From Ascochyta rabiei (taxonomy: Eukaryota; Ascomycota; Dothideomycetes; Pleosporales; Didymellaceae), in contig NC_082420.1 in assembly GCF_004011695.2 (NCBI RefSeq), positions 1,370,001-1,434,000 of the forward strand: a stretch of 64,000 bases of DNA, in the 5' to 3' direction. Shown in pieces: positions 24,651 through 35,372 of this stretch. The first letter of the stretch is position 1. Each line of letters begins with the position of its first letter. The notes under the pieces are model-generated. The model had not been told where the DNA came from. It did no database searches and saw only the letters and a list, made by a program, of their open reading frames with translations. The position numbers and the translations under genes are program-made.

Positions 24651-24772
24651 CAAGGGGGGTGCCTGAACGGAGTAGAAATACGAGCCGCTTGCACTGAGCA
24701 TTTAGTGATCTTTTACAAGAAGACCCTAGCTGCGGCAAATCGTATTTCTACTCCGTTTAGGCACCCCCCTTG
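24651..24772. repeat. MITE with 33 bp inverted repeats
   Basis: 122 bp. Left end CAAGGGGGGTGCCTGAACGG... and right end are inverted copies over 33 bp with one mismatch, a G/A difference. TA flanks both sides (24,649-24,650 and 24,773-24,774), as for Tc1/mariner-type elements. There is no coding space, so it would need a transposase elsewhere. Confidence 0.85.
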
Positions 24773-25157
24773 TAGACTAGCGAGAGGTTCCAATTGGCTA
24801 GCTATATTTAGTTGACAGTAAAAGTAAGAAATTAGGCAACAGGTTTGGACAGCATGCAGGGCAAAACGTGACAGCTACAAAAAACTAGTCGATTATCTAG
24901 GCCCGCGTCAATAGTCTTGTTGATAGACTAACGTTCCAGATTTGGGGTAGGCATTATGCTGCTAGAGCAGCAGAACAGGCATACCGCTGTCTCGATCAAC
25001 AGTAGACTTTGCAATTCTGAATTTATCAGAAGGGACGCGCGATCCACCTTGGCTTTGTTCGAAATAAACGCCCGTCTAATTTGGCCCGACGCTGTGTACT
25101 TTCTCATCTTCCCTTGCAAGTCATCTAAATCCGCCAGCTGTTATCTTACTGCGCTTA
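24773..25157. other. No gene recognised
   Basis: AT-rich spacer between the MITE and the gene fragment at 25,158. No supported feature. Confidence 0.45.
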
Positions 25158-25745
25158 CTACCATCTAGTAGTCGCATCTTCATTGGTCGGACTCAACCAC
25201 CACTGCAGATCCAGCGTCTTCGCCCACGTCTCCTCCCTCCGGGCGATAGCCCCCCGCACAAATACCCTTCTCTCCCAAAACCGATAGTACTCCAAAATTG
25301 GCTTCAGAACACTGTTTCCCATCCATTTTGCCCTCTCTCCATGCGGCGGGTGTGGCGACATATCAAACGAAAGCTGGCACGCCTAGAAGCGGTTCACCCC
25401 AGCCTGGAAAACTGGGTAGGGTTTCTTGACTGAGAGATAAAAGGGTTCAATAAAGCGGCCACGAGAGAGCTCTAGCGTGTATCGCTTAGGGCAGAATGCG
25501 ACGCTTTGCAATGGCGCCCAGCCAAAAGGAGCCGCGCTCGGAGCTGGGGGGTTCTCGAGGTGGTCTTCAATCGCTGCGCCGTTGACCCACGGGCTGATGG
25601 CGTGGTAGATCGGAGGAAGCCGCTGCCGTCCGCTGCGACTGGTTCTGCTACGAACGACCAGTTGAATACGACGGCGATCCACTCGCGTTGGTTCTCGCCG
25701 CAGCTCAGTTGGAGTGCGTGGGCTTTGTCAGTAGAATGGTACCTG
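25158..25745 (-). pseudogene. Fragment of an unrecognised protein gene
   Basis: A minus-strand frame runs 25,682-25,158 with a single internal TAG (25,380-25,382). It includes VNGAAIEDHLENPPAP, FIEPFYLSVKKPYPVF and, after the stop, VLKPILEYYRFWERR. Upstream, LQLSCGENQREWIAVVFNWS is in another frame, so a frameshift lies near 25,620. The 5' end is cut by the Tc1 remnant that begins at 25,750. I do not recognise the family. Confidence 0.4.
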
Positions 25746-25749
25746 AATA

Positions 25750-26374
25750 CTTGGTAGCTGGCATACGTAGTGTAGGTGGGTCCGGGATAAGCCGGAGGTT
25801 GCGGGATAGCTCTATTAACTAAATTACATTAGATCCTCCCTATTTTTGTATATAATACAATGTCTCTTATCTCTAGAAGCATCTATGTGCTGTTACCCTG
25901 CACTCTCTAATTTATAGCTGGTGAACCTTTTATCCTAACCTCTTATTTATGCAGGATAGGGCATTAGCTTTTAGAGCAGAGTCTACCCTTAAATAGTTCT
26001 GTTAGAGAGGGTTTAAGTCTATCTACTAGCCTCTATTCTTACTAGATCTTGATCTAATTAAAGCTATCTAGGATAAGATAGAGGACTAGATAAAGACTTA
26101 CTATTTTAACCTCTCTACTAGTAGGCATTATAGCTATAAGAGAGTGAGACTTAGGGGTATTATATAGAAGGCCTAGGATACTATTACTTCTAAGAGCCTT
26201 TAGAAGGTAGTAGTAGGTATAAAGCATAAAGCATAGATGCTAGGTAGTTATTAAGGTAAAGGGCAGGTACACAAGATACCAAGTAATTAATTTAATTTAC
26301 CTAAAAATTACAGCTAAGTACCCCTGTTGAGCGTCTCTAGCTAGGACTCTACACTACTTATGCCTAATACTAAG
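25750..26374 (+). mobile_element. Tc1/mariner remnant, internally deleted
   Basis: About 625 bp with imperfect TIRs of 28 bp (CTTGGTAGCTGGCATACGTA... and an inverted copy at the right) and TA duplications at 25,748-25,749 and 26,375-26,376. The right half reads as the C-terminal end of a Tc1 transposase: QDRALAFRAEST, then LDLDLIKAIQDKIED (the DLNPIE-type motif), then a stretch ending the protein. The left 150 bp match the left end of the element at 37,579. Confidence 0.82.
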
Positions 26375-26376
26375 TA

Positions 26377-28451
26377 GTCGTTGTGCAATGGTGTGCTTGG
26401 AAAGCTCACTACGCCTGCTCCACTTCTTTCCAATGTGATTCGGCGTCGATTGGCATCCCCCCCCCCCCCCCCCCAAATCAGGTTTGTGGGTCTGCGTCCC
26501 TGCAGAGCAAGGCAGCTACTTGCTCCTCGGCAGTATTTCTCTTCGCAGCCATGGATGATGCTCAGAAACAGTATGTCCTGGATTGGACCAGGAGATTGCA
26601 AAAGATTCAAGTCTACTGTCTTCGGAAAGGACGCAGTGTGCTGAATAGATATACTGTTGCCTGAACTTTAACGCACAGACCGAACGCTTGAGTGAGAGTG
26701 TCATAGCACTTTATCTTACCCTCACTGCACCTTGTCTATCTGTATTGATATCAAAATACATAGCTTCAAGAAGAGTAGCAAAAAATCTGGGCGGTATACA
26801 GAGTCTGTTCTTCAGGTGAACATTTCTGTTAGGTCCCTTCTCCAAATCAGCAGTTCACTTACTGACATGCAAGAGAAATGCAACGTACCAGCCTGCCACT
26901 ATGGTGTTTTCGCCATTTAACCGGGTCATAATATGCAGCTGGCATAATGGCATCTTAATTTGAATAGCTTGGGAGAACGGAATTAGCAAGCTTGATAATG
27001 CCAGCGTCGTGTTGAGAAGGTGGGAGGCCCGTGGAATTTGGGTGGGCGATCGTCGAGACAACGCCAGTGACCAGCCCTCCAGAAGACCGGATCTAATGAA
27101 ACTTCCGCTCTTGTTCTTCAGAATCGAAAGCTGGTTATTGGTGAGCTCACAAGGTTGCCAGCCGAGTGAGGAGGTCGTGCAAGGTATAGCCAACAGACGT
27201 GACACTACGGATGCAATAGGCAGAAGAAAGGACGCCGTAAGCTTAAGTACAGAGCCCGTGCAAGTATCTCTCCCTTTATATATCTGTAGGCTGACACTGT
27301 AAAGGGATATTCTCTAGTTGATCCGTGCTGGGGTGTGCGCTTGGTGCATAAGATGTTGCGATACCGAGAGCAGCGAGAATGGTCTCTATAGCCATGTTAA
27401 GCACTTACAAGCATACCCCAGGAGCCATTTCAGCTGCAGGATGCTGGAAATCTAGGCATGCGTCCAGACAGCTTGAAGTTCTTGACGTGGAAGAAGAAAG
27501 GGACAATGCGGATCTATTAGTAGCGACCAGCTTATGATAAGTTTATCGTGTCGATTGAGACTGCAAGAAGTAAGAGAAGGTCAACTGGTAGTTTTGAAAG
27601 TCTGTTAAAAATTCTTGGATGTTGCAATGTGTATCTAGACTTGTAGTGAGGATTCGCAAGCCGGAGCACAATCGCTCCAACGTCCGGCTGCTGTAACATT
27701 TGTGGCTTCGTCAGGATAGAGCACCATCTGGTCAAGCCCTGCAAAACTCAGCAAAGGGCATCTCCTATCTCGTCTTGTTTCTGCCCGCGTGTTTCATTGG
27801 TTTGCAGCCTCCTCGACGACCATTTATAGCGATGGGTTCTGGGCAGAATCTGATTGGTCCGCTCGTACAATCCTGGTGGTCGCATAATTCACGGGTGAGC
27901 AGGCTACACAGGATGCCTGAACGCATAGCGGACCAATCACTGCGTCCCAATAGTGGAGCATCTTGTCCAAAGAAGAAGTCAGCCTTACCACTGCGGTCAC
28001 CAAAGAGATAATGGCGCAGTAGGTATGGCATGTCGATAGTCTGCTGGAGCCCCATACGCAGGAACATGCATACTTCTACTTGCTCTTCAGTCTTTCTTTA
28101 AAGCCACCCCTCTTGCACCCTCAGCGAGTGACGAACGCTGTTGCAAATTGATAAAGGATCACCAGCCCATCACTGTACCATCTTTGTGATTAAACAGTCA
28201 GCTCGGCCTTTCGGATCGCCTAGTATACTCCCTTCGACCCCTGTCATCCAAAAGAGCATTGAGACCCGTGTCTACACAACAGCTCTCCAAGATATTGGCC
28301 CAATCTTCACCACTCGACATTGCGGTCCACCCCAAGCCTTATCAAGATCGAGCAAGCCCAACACTCGCAAGTCTGCCTCGAACCATCTCCTGTTTCCTTC
28401 ACAAATCGCGGGCGAGTACCAGCACATCCATTTTCACCGCATACACGCACA
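26377..28451. other. Intergenic DNA, no gene recognised
   Basis: GC-balanced sequence with several short open frames on both strands and no recognisable motif. It holds a run of 18 C at 26,457-26,474 and a pair of inverted CCAAT-containing 13-mers at 27,851-27,863 and 27,927-27,939. Confidence 0.5.
26457..26474. repeat. Homopolymer (C)18
   Basis: Eighteen consecutive C on the plus strand; length may be unreliable in assembly. Confidence 0.9.
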
Positions 28452-28724
28452 ATGCCCGTCATCATCCCACGAGACAATGCCGGCTACGCCCTTCCATTTC
28501 TTGTCATTGTTCTCATCGTCATCGGCGGCGCCCTCTGCCTCGTCATCTGCGGCTACGCCATCCACCGCACATTCGGTCTCAACACAGACGCCAACGGGTT
28601 CAAGCCTGTTTCGGTAGCGCAGGCAGAATACATGGCAGGAGTGCGATACAGGAACATGGAATCGCTCGCGTATGAGGGAAGGAGCAGCCAGCGGGCCAGC
28701 AACGGAAAGGGCCCGGCGTCGTAG
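28452..28724 (+). CDS. Small single-pass membrane protein
   Basis: 90 residues, starting MPVIIPRDNAGYALP, with one strongly hydrophobic segment at about residues 13-36 rich in Val, Ile and Gly, then a basic turn (HR) and a polar Ser/Gly-rich tail ending GPAS. A cleavable signal peptide is unlikely because the hydrophobic segment follows a charged N-terminus and is long. The frame is also open upstream, but this start follows GCACA and leaves an 11-residue lumenal or cytosolic end before the helix. No family recognised; proteins like this are common in ascomycetes. It is the first likely gene of the island. Confidence 0.65.
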   Translation: MPVIIPRDNAGYALPFLVIVLIVIGGALCLVICGYAIHRTFGLNTDANGFKPVSVAQAEYMAGVRYRNMESLAYEGRSSQRASNGKGPAS

Positions 28725-29463
28725 CGGAGGAATGGTTGGAAGTAGATGACCATGGGCGGAGTGGCTCGCATTGTAAAGCCCGGAGTCACTCGGTGGAGTC
28801 AGAACGGACTGGACAGTGCTGTTCACCAAGGCTCACCTGCCGAAGCAACAGGACGTTGAAGCGCGACACGGTCTGGGGAGTAGGTTGGAATACGTAGAGG
28901 AGTATATCAGAACAGCATACGAAGACGATAAGAATCCATCGATGATTGTTTTACCTAGAATATTTCTGCGATCTTCTTGTAATGTGTGAGACAATGACTC
29001 GACCTATCAATGCACCTAGGTCTTGCACTGGAGTGATAGAAAAGGCCAAAATACATCAAAGGAGCTTTTTCGTACCTTTGCAAAATACCAGTACGCACAT
29101 GTAGAAAAGATCCAGTCGGCAGTGCTCTCACGATGTTGCTGGTGGTAGGCGGTCTGTTGATGACGCAGGGATTGACATTGCTGGTGACGAATCAAGCCCC
29201 ACAACGCGCCTTCCCTAAGCTCCCGAAACCTCTCTCGACAATTTCTTGACCTTCAATACTCACCACACTACAACTAGGCGCCATCGCATTCCAGCCTGTC
29301 TGTTTTTAGAGCGGTCTTGCTCTTTCTTTCGTCCATGGGAGCTGATTCGATTGCCTTGTGTCCCTGAAAGAGAATACGATAAAAAAACGTCGTTCTGATT
29401 GAATTACCTCCTTCATATACTAACGAAAGGAGATCTAGAGATTTTCCATGACTGTTCGAGATT
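28725..29463. other. Spacer between convergent genes
   Basis: 3' flanks of the membrane protein gene (plus) and of the GH17 gene (minus). No gene seen. Confidence 0.5.
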
Positions 29464-30672
29464 CTACAAAGCCCAGGCTGCAAGAGCGAAGACGACTGAC
29501 AACGCCATAGCCATGGAGTTAACTACGGATACTGAAACCAAGGATCCCACACCAGTACTCTGAGCAACACCGGTCGAACTAGGGCTCGCTGAGCCGTTGG
29601 CTGAGCCGCTGGCTGAACTACTGGCGGTGCTGTCACTGTTGGTCACGTTGCTGCTGCCCGTACCGTTACCGGTGGAGGTGGTCGAGTTGTTGGTGATAGG
29701 AGCGGGCGCTGGCAATTCCACCTTCTCCGTCGGGCAAGTCAAGTTGAAGCGCGGGGTGGTGCTGAGATTATCGGTGATGGCGAATTTGACTTCGTTGTCA
29801 GGGTTTGCGTCGCGCAGAGTGTACCAGAAGACGTTGCGCTTGCCGAACAATTTGCAGCCAACATCCTGCCAGTACTCGCCTGCGTTATCGACAGTAGCAT
29901 CAGCGGCGCCGAATGCAGGACCAGTGTACGCCCAGCCAGTCTCGGTGATCCAGACGTCCTTGCCGCCGGCGACGCCTTCGGTAGCTGTCAGAGCGCTGTT
30001 GAGAAGGCTGCCCGCATTGCTGATCTGATTGTCGCGCTCGGCCTCATAGAAGGGGAATGCGTTGACGGCAAGGAAGTCGATCTCATCGATAACGGCCTTG
30101 TTCGAGCCGTTCACCCAGGCGGTCCATGTGTCGACGTGAGTGAAGGGCTTGCCCTTGAGCGGCGTGCTGGCCAGGCGCGTGCGAGCGTCCTTGATGAAGC
30201 GTACGATGGTGTCGGCGTTATTTCCAACTCCAGCGTTGTTACGCAGACCAGGTTCTGATACCCGGTACAGATCTTCGCTACCAACCGAGATGCCCACGAC
30301 CAGGTCCGCCAACTTCGAGCCGTGCTCATCGAGAGCGGCTGTCAGCGCCTTGAGCTCGTTGTCAATGTTGTCGGCACCGGACGCCCAGATACCAAGAAGG
30401 AGGCTTGTGTTCGTGGCGATCGCAGCTGGGAACGCAGCAATGGGTGTGCTTGGGGTGTTCCACTGGATGTTGGAGTACAGGCGGATGGTGTTGAACTCGC
30501 CAGGCGCGCCATTCAGGCTCTTCGCAGCCTTGAACTCGCGCTCGAAATCTTGCTGGTTCTTTGCGTTGCCCTTGTCGTCCGAGGCGCCGGAGTTGAAGCC
30601 CAGGATGCTGCCGCCCTGAGCCGCAGCGCTGCCGAGCGTCACGGCGATGCTGAGTGCGGCCGAGACGCGCAT
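29464..30672 (-). CDS. eglC: GPI-anchored glucan endo-1,3-beta-glucosidase, GH17
   Basis: 402 residues, intronless. Residues 1-19 are a signal peptide (MRVSAALSIAVTLGSAAAQ). The GH17 domain covers about residues 20-315: the proton donor is E133 in ISVGSEDLYR and the nucleophile E244 in WITETGW. A Ser/Thr/Asn-rich linker follows (about 325-375), ending in a hydrophobic tail (VVNSMAMALSVVFALAAWAL), the layout of a GPI-attached wall protein. Such enzymes hydrolyse or remodel beta-1,3-glucan at the cell surface. Closest remembered relative is Aspergillus EglC, which shares the length and the linker layout. Upstream (to the right) CCAATC occurs on the minus strand near 30,895. Confidence 0.93.
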   Translation of the reverse strand: MRVSAALSIAVTLGSAAAQGGSILGFNSGASDDKGNAKNQQDFEREFKAAKSLNGAPGEFNTIRLYSNIQWNTPSTPIAAFPAAIATNTSLLLGIWASGADNIDNELKALTAALDEHGSKLADLVVGISVGSEDLYRVSEPGLRNNAGVGNNADTIVRFIKDARTRLASTPLKGKPFTHVDTWTAWVNGSNKAVIDEIDFLAVNAFPFYEAERDNQISNAGSLLNSALTATEGVAGGKDVWITETGWAYTGPAFGAADATVDNAGEYWQDVGCKLFGKRNVFWYTLRDANPDNEVKFAITDNLSTTPRFNLTCPTEKVELPAPAPITNNSTTSTGNGTGSSNVTNSDSTASSSASGSANGSASPSSTGVAQSTGVGSLVSVSVVNSMAMALSVVFALAAWAL

Positions 30673-31632
30673 GTTTGTTATTGTAAGAGTTGAAGGAGTG
30701 TGGAGAAATCAAAGATGAAAGATAAGGAATGAACGGAAACAGGAAATACGTGTGTTGGCACGGTGTCCGACGGGGTATAGGTGAAAGTGAGAGTAAGACT
30801 TGGGGCCCGCGTGTTTATCAACGGCGCGCGTTGACTATCCCCTGGGCTACGAACTCAAGCTCGTGAAATGGGTGGATTTCTGCTGCCATTGATGTGATTG
30901 GTTGGCCATGACACAGCTTGGCTAAGCTAAGGCTCGGCGCCAATCTGCGATTCGCGCAGAATCACGCCGTGTCTGTTCTTGAAACGCCGCGCTTTGCTCA
31001 GGTTATCCGCATTCCGAGGACCGTCGCAGATCTAGCATTGTAATGACCGGAGTTCACTTGTAACCAGGCGCTCATACAGGAGTTGGGAAGAGTTGGCCGC
31101 CAAATTTAGATTCTCTGTGACATACGCACCATCGCTGAACTCTGTTCAACGTGCAACAGTGTTCGACTTTGCTGCCTGAGCGCACGATCGATATTGGGAT
31201 TGGAGGTGGCAGTGGCTACGTTAGCAGACCGTCCCTTTCCTTACCGAGCCTACTTGAAAGAACATTGTCAAAAGCTGTGCTTGAGCCAGTTGAGAAACCT
31301 AGAGCAACCTTTGCACGGCGAGCTAGGAAGGCCAGAATTGGTCCTGTCTACTCGCCCCTAGGAGAACATGGCTGTTCCGACAAACAAGGGCTGGTGCACT
31401 GAAGGATTCTACTATGACAGTGCAGTGGCGTGACTGGTCCTCTTGAAGCGCTCGAGGCCAAGCCCCCATGGGGAAGGTTGCTCACGGTATCGACCCGCTT
31501 ATGTGGTGGAGCATAATGCTAGGAGGTCGAAACGACATTCAATATGACCATCCAGTATCGTAATGGGTACTTGTATCATAAGGCTGACATTTTTCGGTCT
31601 TCTCCTTACAATGTTCGGTCAAGAGTCTGGTC
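30673..31632. other. Upstream region of GH17 and 3' flank of the DUF3176 gene
   Basis: Contains the promoter of the GH17 gene and the 3' flank of the next minus-strand gene. A plus-strand open frame (31,151-31,402) shows no motif. No further gene seen. Confidence 0.5.
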
Positions 31633-33966
31633 TCAGTCCCGTCTATCGTGAGGACTTCCGGTATCCTCATAACCTGGTTCTTCTGTAGAGATCAAAGTGG
31701 TATTCTCACTCTGCTGGGCAGCGCCTTCAGCGGAGGGACTGTTGCTTCTTGACCGCAATGATCCCTTATCCTTCTGGGGAGTACCGGTCGAGCTGCTGAT
31801 ACGGTCTTCAGTCCCCTGCTCTACAAAGCGTGGCCACCGGAACTGTACTACCATACCGCTGCCTCGTTTTACCATCTCTCTTGCTTCCATCAGTCGTTCA
31901 TCTCCTTCTTCTGGACTATCTCTCCTGGTGGACTTGGTTTTGAACATCAACTCCTTCCTTACGTGCCCTTCAAGGTCATCAGGTTGGAGTCGGTCATTGT
32001 AAAAGATCAAAGGCATAATGCTGTCTTTCCAGACAGGCTTCATGTAACGGTGGCGCCAGTTGGTGAAGCACATCCACGCAGATAGAGCTATCGTGACCGA
32101 CGTCAAGATAATAGGCAACAATAGCCACTTCCAGTTCATAGCGACGCATGTTTTGGATTGCCAAGCGATCCCTTGAACAAGCTCCAATGGAAACTCTCCG
32201 ATGGAGTGAAGGCCGCCAGAGGAAGAATAGTCAGAAAACGTTCCATTCTTAGCTGCGGTGCCATATTCAGATCGAAACTTGTTTGTCATCGCGTCTGCAA
32301 AAGAGTCAAACCAGCGGGTGGTGTTCTCAAAAGAGGGCCTGCCGTTGTTGTAGAGTATTCGCATAATCGTGCCAACAGCCAGCTGCTCAAACACACCGCC
32401 TCCAGGGAAGTCTCCGTCTCTGTACTTGACGCACATGAGGCTTTTGTAAGAGTCACAAACCCCAGAGAAGATTTCTTGGTTGAAGGTTGTCGAGATGATG
32501 TGTGCCAGCGTCGCATCGTGCGTGTAAGTGCAGGATTCTGGTGCTGTAACGTTGCGATGGCTAAATTGATACGGCCCTGGTCCTCCATAGTCGGTGAAGT
32601 CGTACAAAGACATCTCTTTGCCTGTGGGCAGGGTCCTGCTGTCTCTTGGGATGTCCTGGAGGGTTTTAGGCTCGGGGCAAGGCGATCGAACCGCAACGTA
32701 GTTGTAATACGACGACCTATGATAGGAGACATTCATGTTTTGTCCAACCAGACCATCTTCAGGCTCCATGCTCCATATCTCTGCGTTTGGTTGCATGACC
32801 TCAGACCGAATCATCTCTTCGGAAAGTTCGTTGTTCGTGACTGAAACGTTATATGTCCGCATGCACGGGTATACGCTACATACCGCAGCAGCGACTGTGC
32901 AATTGTCGTTTCTGTACTCCCCGGAAAAACAGCTGCTGCCTGTCGCGAGCATAGTAACGTTGGAGTAAGCCCATCTTGATTTGAGACGTACTTCTGGGCT
33001 CAGTAATTCACCCATCCAGCTAAGGTTGGCGGTCGGATAAAGTTTCATGACATAGCCTTTAGAATACTCCGCTGATACATTGACTCCGTTGGGTAGAACA
33101 TTGTAAAGCATGGGCGATGTGTACTCGCCACTACCCTCGGAGACATTCTGCGGTGAAACTAACGACGTCACGTCGGTGCAAACGCTACACATTGCTACTG
33201 TAGAATGCGATGTGTCGGTGTTAACAGCCTGGAAGTCGGTGGATTCGTTATTGTTTCCCATGCTTGGGAAGGTGCAATTGCCTGTGGAACAACTTGGGCT
33301 GATACGATGCTCTACACCCATCGGGTTGGTGGCAGCAGACAGAATAGCTGCGATGATATCAGGCGTTGGAGTACCGCTCGCGGAGTCGAAGCTGGATTGG
33401 TCGTAGCCTCCCCGACGGGGAATGTAATGCCCGTATGGCACTGATGCATTCAGGCCTGGCGCAGGAAATGAACATTCTGCGGTACGGCTTGCTTGCTGGA
33501 CAGCAGGGCCAATAAGGAATGATACGAGCAGAACACTGGCAGCGAGCAGTGCTGTTATGTCCTTCAACAGTACTGTTTTTATGAGCGACAGTGCCCCCAG
33601 ACTACCGCGACTGCCCGAATCGTATATCTGGAGGGTGGACAAAGGATGTGGAGACTCTGAAAGCCATTCCCATTTTCGTTGCGATATAATCTGAGCGACG
33701 ATCACAACCAGTGCAGCTCGAAGGATGGTCGACAGTAGAGCCAACAACGCGTTGAGATTGAGATGTTCGCCCCAATCTGGAGCCGGTAGACCTTCGTGAG
33801 TAGCCAACAATACAGTGATGGCGACCACCAGACCTAGAGCCAGGAGTATGGTCACGAGTTCAAATTCCCAAGCGCGGAAAATACTATATCGTGGGTGCGT
33901 CAGGGTATCGTCTGGACGAGAGGACATTTTACAAGCATGCATTGATGCTTGATGATAAGTCTGCAT
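31633..33966 (-). CDS. DUF3176 family membrane protein
   Basis: 777 residues if the first Met is used; Met14 (MSSRPDD, base 33,927) is an equally good start and gives 764. Three helices lie near the N-terminus (about 36-56, 72-95 and 136-156). A large extracytosolic domain with many NXS/T sites and paired cysteines covers about 160-610, and a fourth helix lies near 612-634 (KWLLLPIILTSVTIALSAWM). The tail of about 140 residues is charged and Ser-rich. The WEFELVTILLALG opening and KWEWL after helix 2 are characteristic of this fungal-specific family. Function is unknown; members are thought to be surface or endomembrane proteins. No intron is needed. Confidence 0.85.
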   Translation of the reverse strand: MQTYHQASMHACKMSSRPDDTLTHPRYSIFRAWEFELVTILLALGLVVAITVLLATHEGLPAPDWGEHLNLNALLALLSTILRAALVVIVAQIISQRKWEWLSESPHPLSTLQIYDSGSRGSLGALSLIKTVLLKDITALLAASVLLVSFLIGPAVQQASRTAECSFPAPGLNASVPYGHYIPRRGGYDQSSFDSASGTPTPDIIAAILSAATNPMGVEHRISPSCSTGNCTFPSMGNNNESTDFQAVNTDTSHSTVAMCSVCTDVTSLVSPQNVSEGSGEYTSPMLYNVLPNGVNVSAEYSKGYVMKLYPTANLSWMGELLSPEVRLKSRWAYSNVTMLATGSSCFSGEYRNDNCTVAAAVCSVYPCMRTYNVSVTNNELSEEMIRSEVMQPNAEIWSMEPEDGLVGQNMNVSYHRSSYYNYVAVRSPCPEPKTLQDIPRDSRTLPTGKEMSLYDFTDYGGPGPYQFSHRNVTAPESCTYTHDATLAHIISTTFNQEIFSGVCDSYKSLMCVKYRDGDFPGGGVFEQLAVGTIMRILYNNGRPSFENTTRWFDSFADAMTNKFRSEYGTAAKNGTFSDYSSSGGLHSIGEFPLELVQGIAWQSKTCVAMNWKWLLLPIILTSVTIALSAWMCFTNWRHRYMKPVWKDSIMPLIFYNDRLQPDDLEGHVRKELMFKTKSTRRDSPEEGDERLMEAREMVKRGSGMVVQFRWPRFVEQGTEDRISSSTGTPQKDKGSLRSRSNSPSAEGAAQQSENTTLISTEEPGYEDTGSPHDRRD

Positions 33967-34796
33967 GCGATTAGTTTACAAAACGGATAAACAAAAGCAC
34001 AGTTCTTGGTTCTAGACCATGCGCGGGTATAAAGTGGATGCCCCACCTAACCTACAGATATGTACGGTCAGGAAGTAGGAAAACGTTGTGACCGCAACGC
34101 GATTGACAAGACGAGGGTCGCTCTTGAGTGCAAAGAATAAATATGAGACGCACCTGGGTGCTTCCTCGTTATTGTACTGCTGTGCAGTTATCGGCCCCCA
34201 ACTATCAGGGGCGGTGCTTACCGTGCCTTGGAACCAGGCACCAATCAATAGCTTCAGATAGTCGCCCACCCCGCCACTTTCCCTGTAAGAGACGGTGTCG
34301 TAGTTTCTTCGAGGTTTCTTAGAACGATGCAACATCGCAGAACTGAGGGGCGCCTCACTCGCCTTACGTGCGCGTCTAAACAATGTTCTTGTGTAATGTT
34401 CATATAGATCAAAATCGGTCTGTTGATATCGAACGATATGTATAAGAATTAGGTTACTGCAATGTAAGCAAAGCTCAACCCGTATCTCAAGAAGGTGATC
34501 CATTGCAAAACCGCCATTGTGGTCAATGATGGTTAGAGTGACTATTCGAAGGGTGTTGTTTTATTTGTCAAGGTGAAAATGAAGACGTATGTGCAACTCA
34601 GTTGCGCTGGCCGATAGTGGATGTCTGTAAGTACAGGCTGCAACCAGCAGACCCTAAATTGCAAGTAGTTCTCAGAGCCCATTGTGAGACTATCGTCAAG
34701 TTCGGGCAAGTGACTGTTTTTCCCGCCTGAATAAACCATAAATTGATTCCGTTGTAGTTTTGTTGTACTTGCCGTGCTTACTGCCTAGTCCAAGTT
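33967..34796. other. Intergenic, no supported gene
   Basis: A 163-codon minus-strand frame (34,503-34,012) lies here but shows no motif, and its composition does not separate it from chance. It is left out as a gene. Confidence 0.45.
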
Positions 34797-35372
34797 CTAG
34801 CCCCTCATCGGCGCCCAGTCCTTGTGCTGCTGCTCACTCATGAACGATCCGATGTATACGCCTTTACCAAGTTTGAAGCCAGCACTCCTCAAGAGCATGT
34901 ACATAGCGTTGAGGTGGAAGTACGCGTTGGGGACGACAAAACCATGGAAGTAGTCCGCAAATCCGGTCATATGCAGAATAGGGCCCTTGGACCCAATCGG
35001 GATGTCGACGCTCTTTTGCGCAGCATCGTTGTACGCCTTCTCATCGATGTTCTCGAGCACCTTCTTCAGGCTTTGGAGCAGCTCGACGACCTCATCAAGC
35101 GTCTTGAAGTCGGTCCCTAGAGCAGGAAGATCGACCTGGGCTAACTTCAAGTATTCGAGAGCTGCAACGATGAACTTGGCGAGCAGGATGGGCTGCGTGC
35201 GAAAGGGCAACATGTCACCAAGCTTGGAATCAAGAATTTCCTGGTCGGAGGGCATGTTGCCTTTCGACTGCTCGGCCTGGGCAGCGCGGATTATGTTGGC
35301 TGCAGAAATGCTGATGCTGCGCAGCACGGGTACGGTCGTGCCATAGAAGTTGTAGGTGACGGGGTCGGACAT
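34797..35372 (-). CDS. DUF1993 domain protein
   Basis: 191 residues, intronless, beginning MSDPVTYNFYGTTVPVLRSI. The pattern of an N-terminal helix pair (VPVLRSISISAANIIRAA), then LLPFRTQPI-type and CAALEYLKL-type segments, and a C-terminal YFHLNAMYMLLRSAGFKLGKGVYIG stretch fits the DUF1993 family, a DinB-like four-helix bundle. Length is close to the family norm (about 165-180). Biochemical role is unknown; it is probably cytosolic because no signal or membrane segment is present. Confidence 0.9.
   Translation of the reverse strand: MSDPVTYNFYGTTVPVLRSISISAANIIRAAQAEQSKGNMPSDQEILDSKLGDMLPFRTQPILLAKFIVAALEYLKLAQVDLPALGTDFKTLDEVVELLQSLKKVLENIDEKAYNDAAQKSVDIPIGSKGPILHMTGFADYFHGFVVPNAYFHLNAMYMLLRSAGFKLGKGVYIGSFMSEQQHKDWAPMRG

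Noticed and set aside
26381..26664. Overlapping frames around the poly-C run
   Set aside because: Pro-rich translation comes from the homopolymer; no motif.
28434..28829. 131-codon minus-strand frame over the small membrane protein
   Set aside because: Antisense shadow; the plus strand has a clear membrane helix and a tight start.
34012..34503. 163-codon minus-strand frame
   Set aside because: No motif, no good start context and no composition signal; could be chance in balanced DNA.
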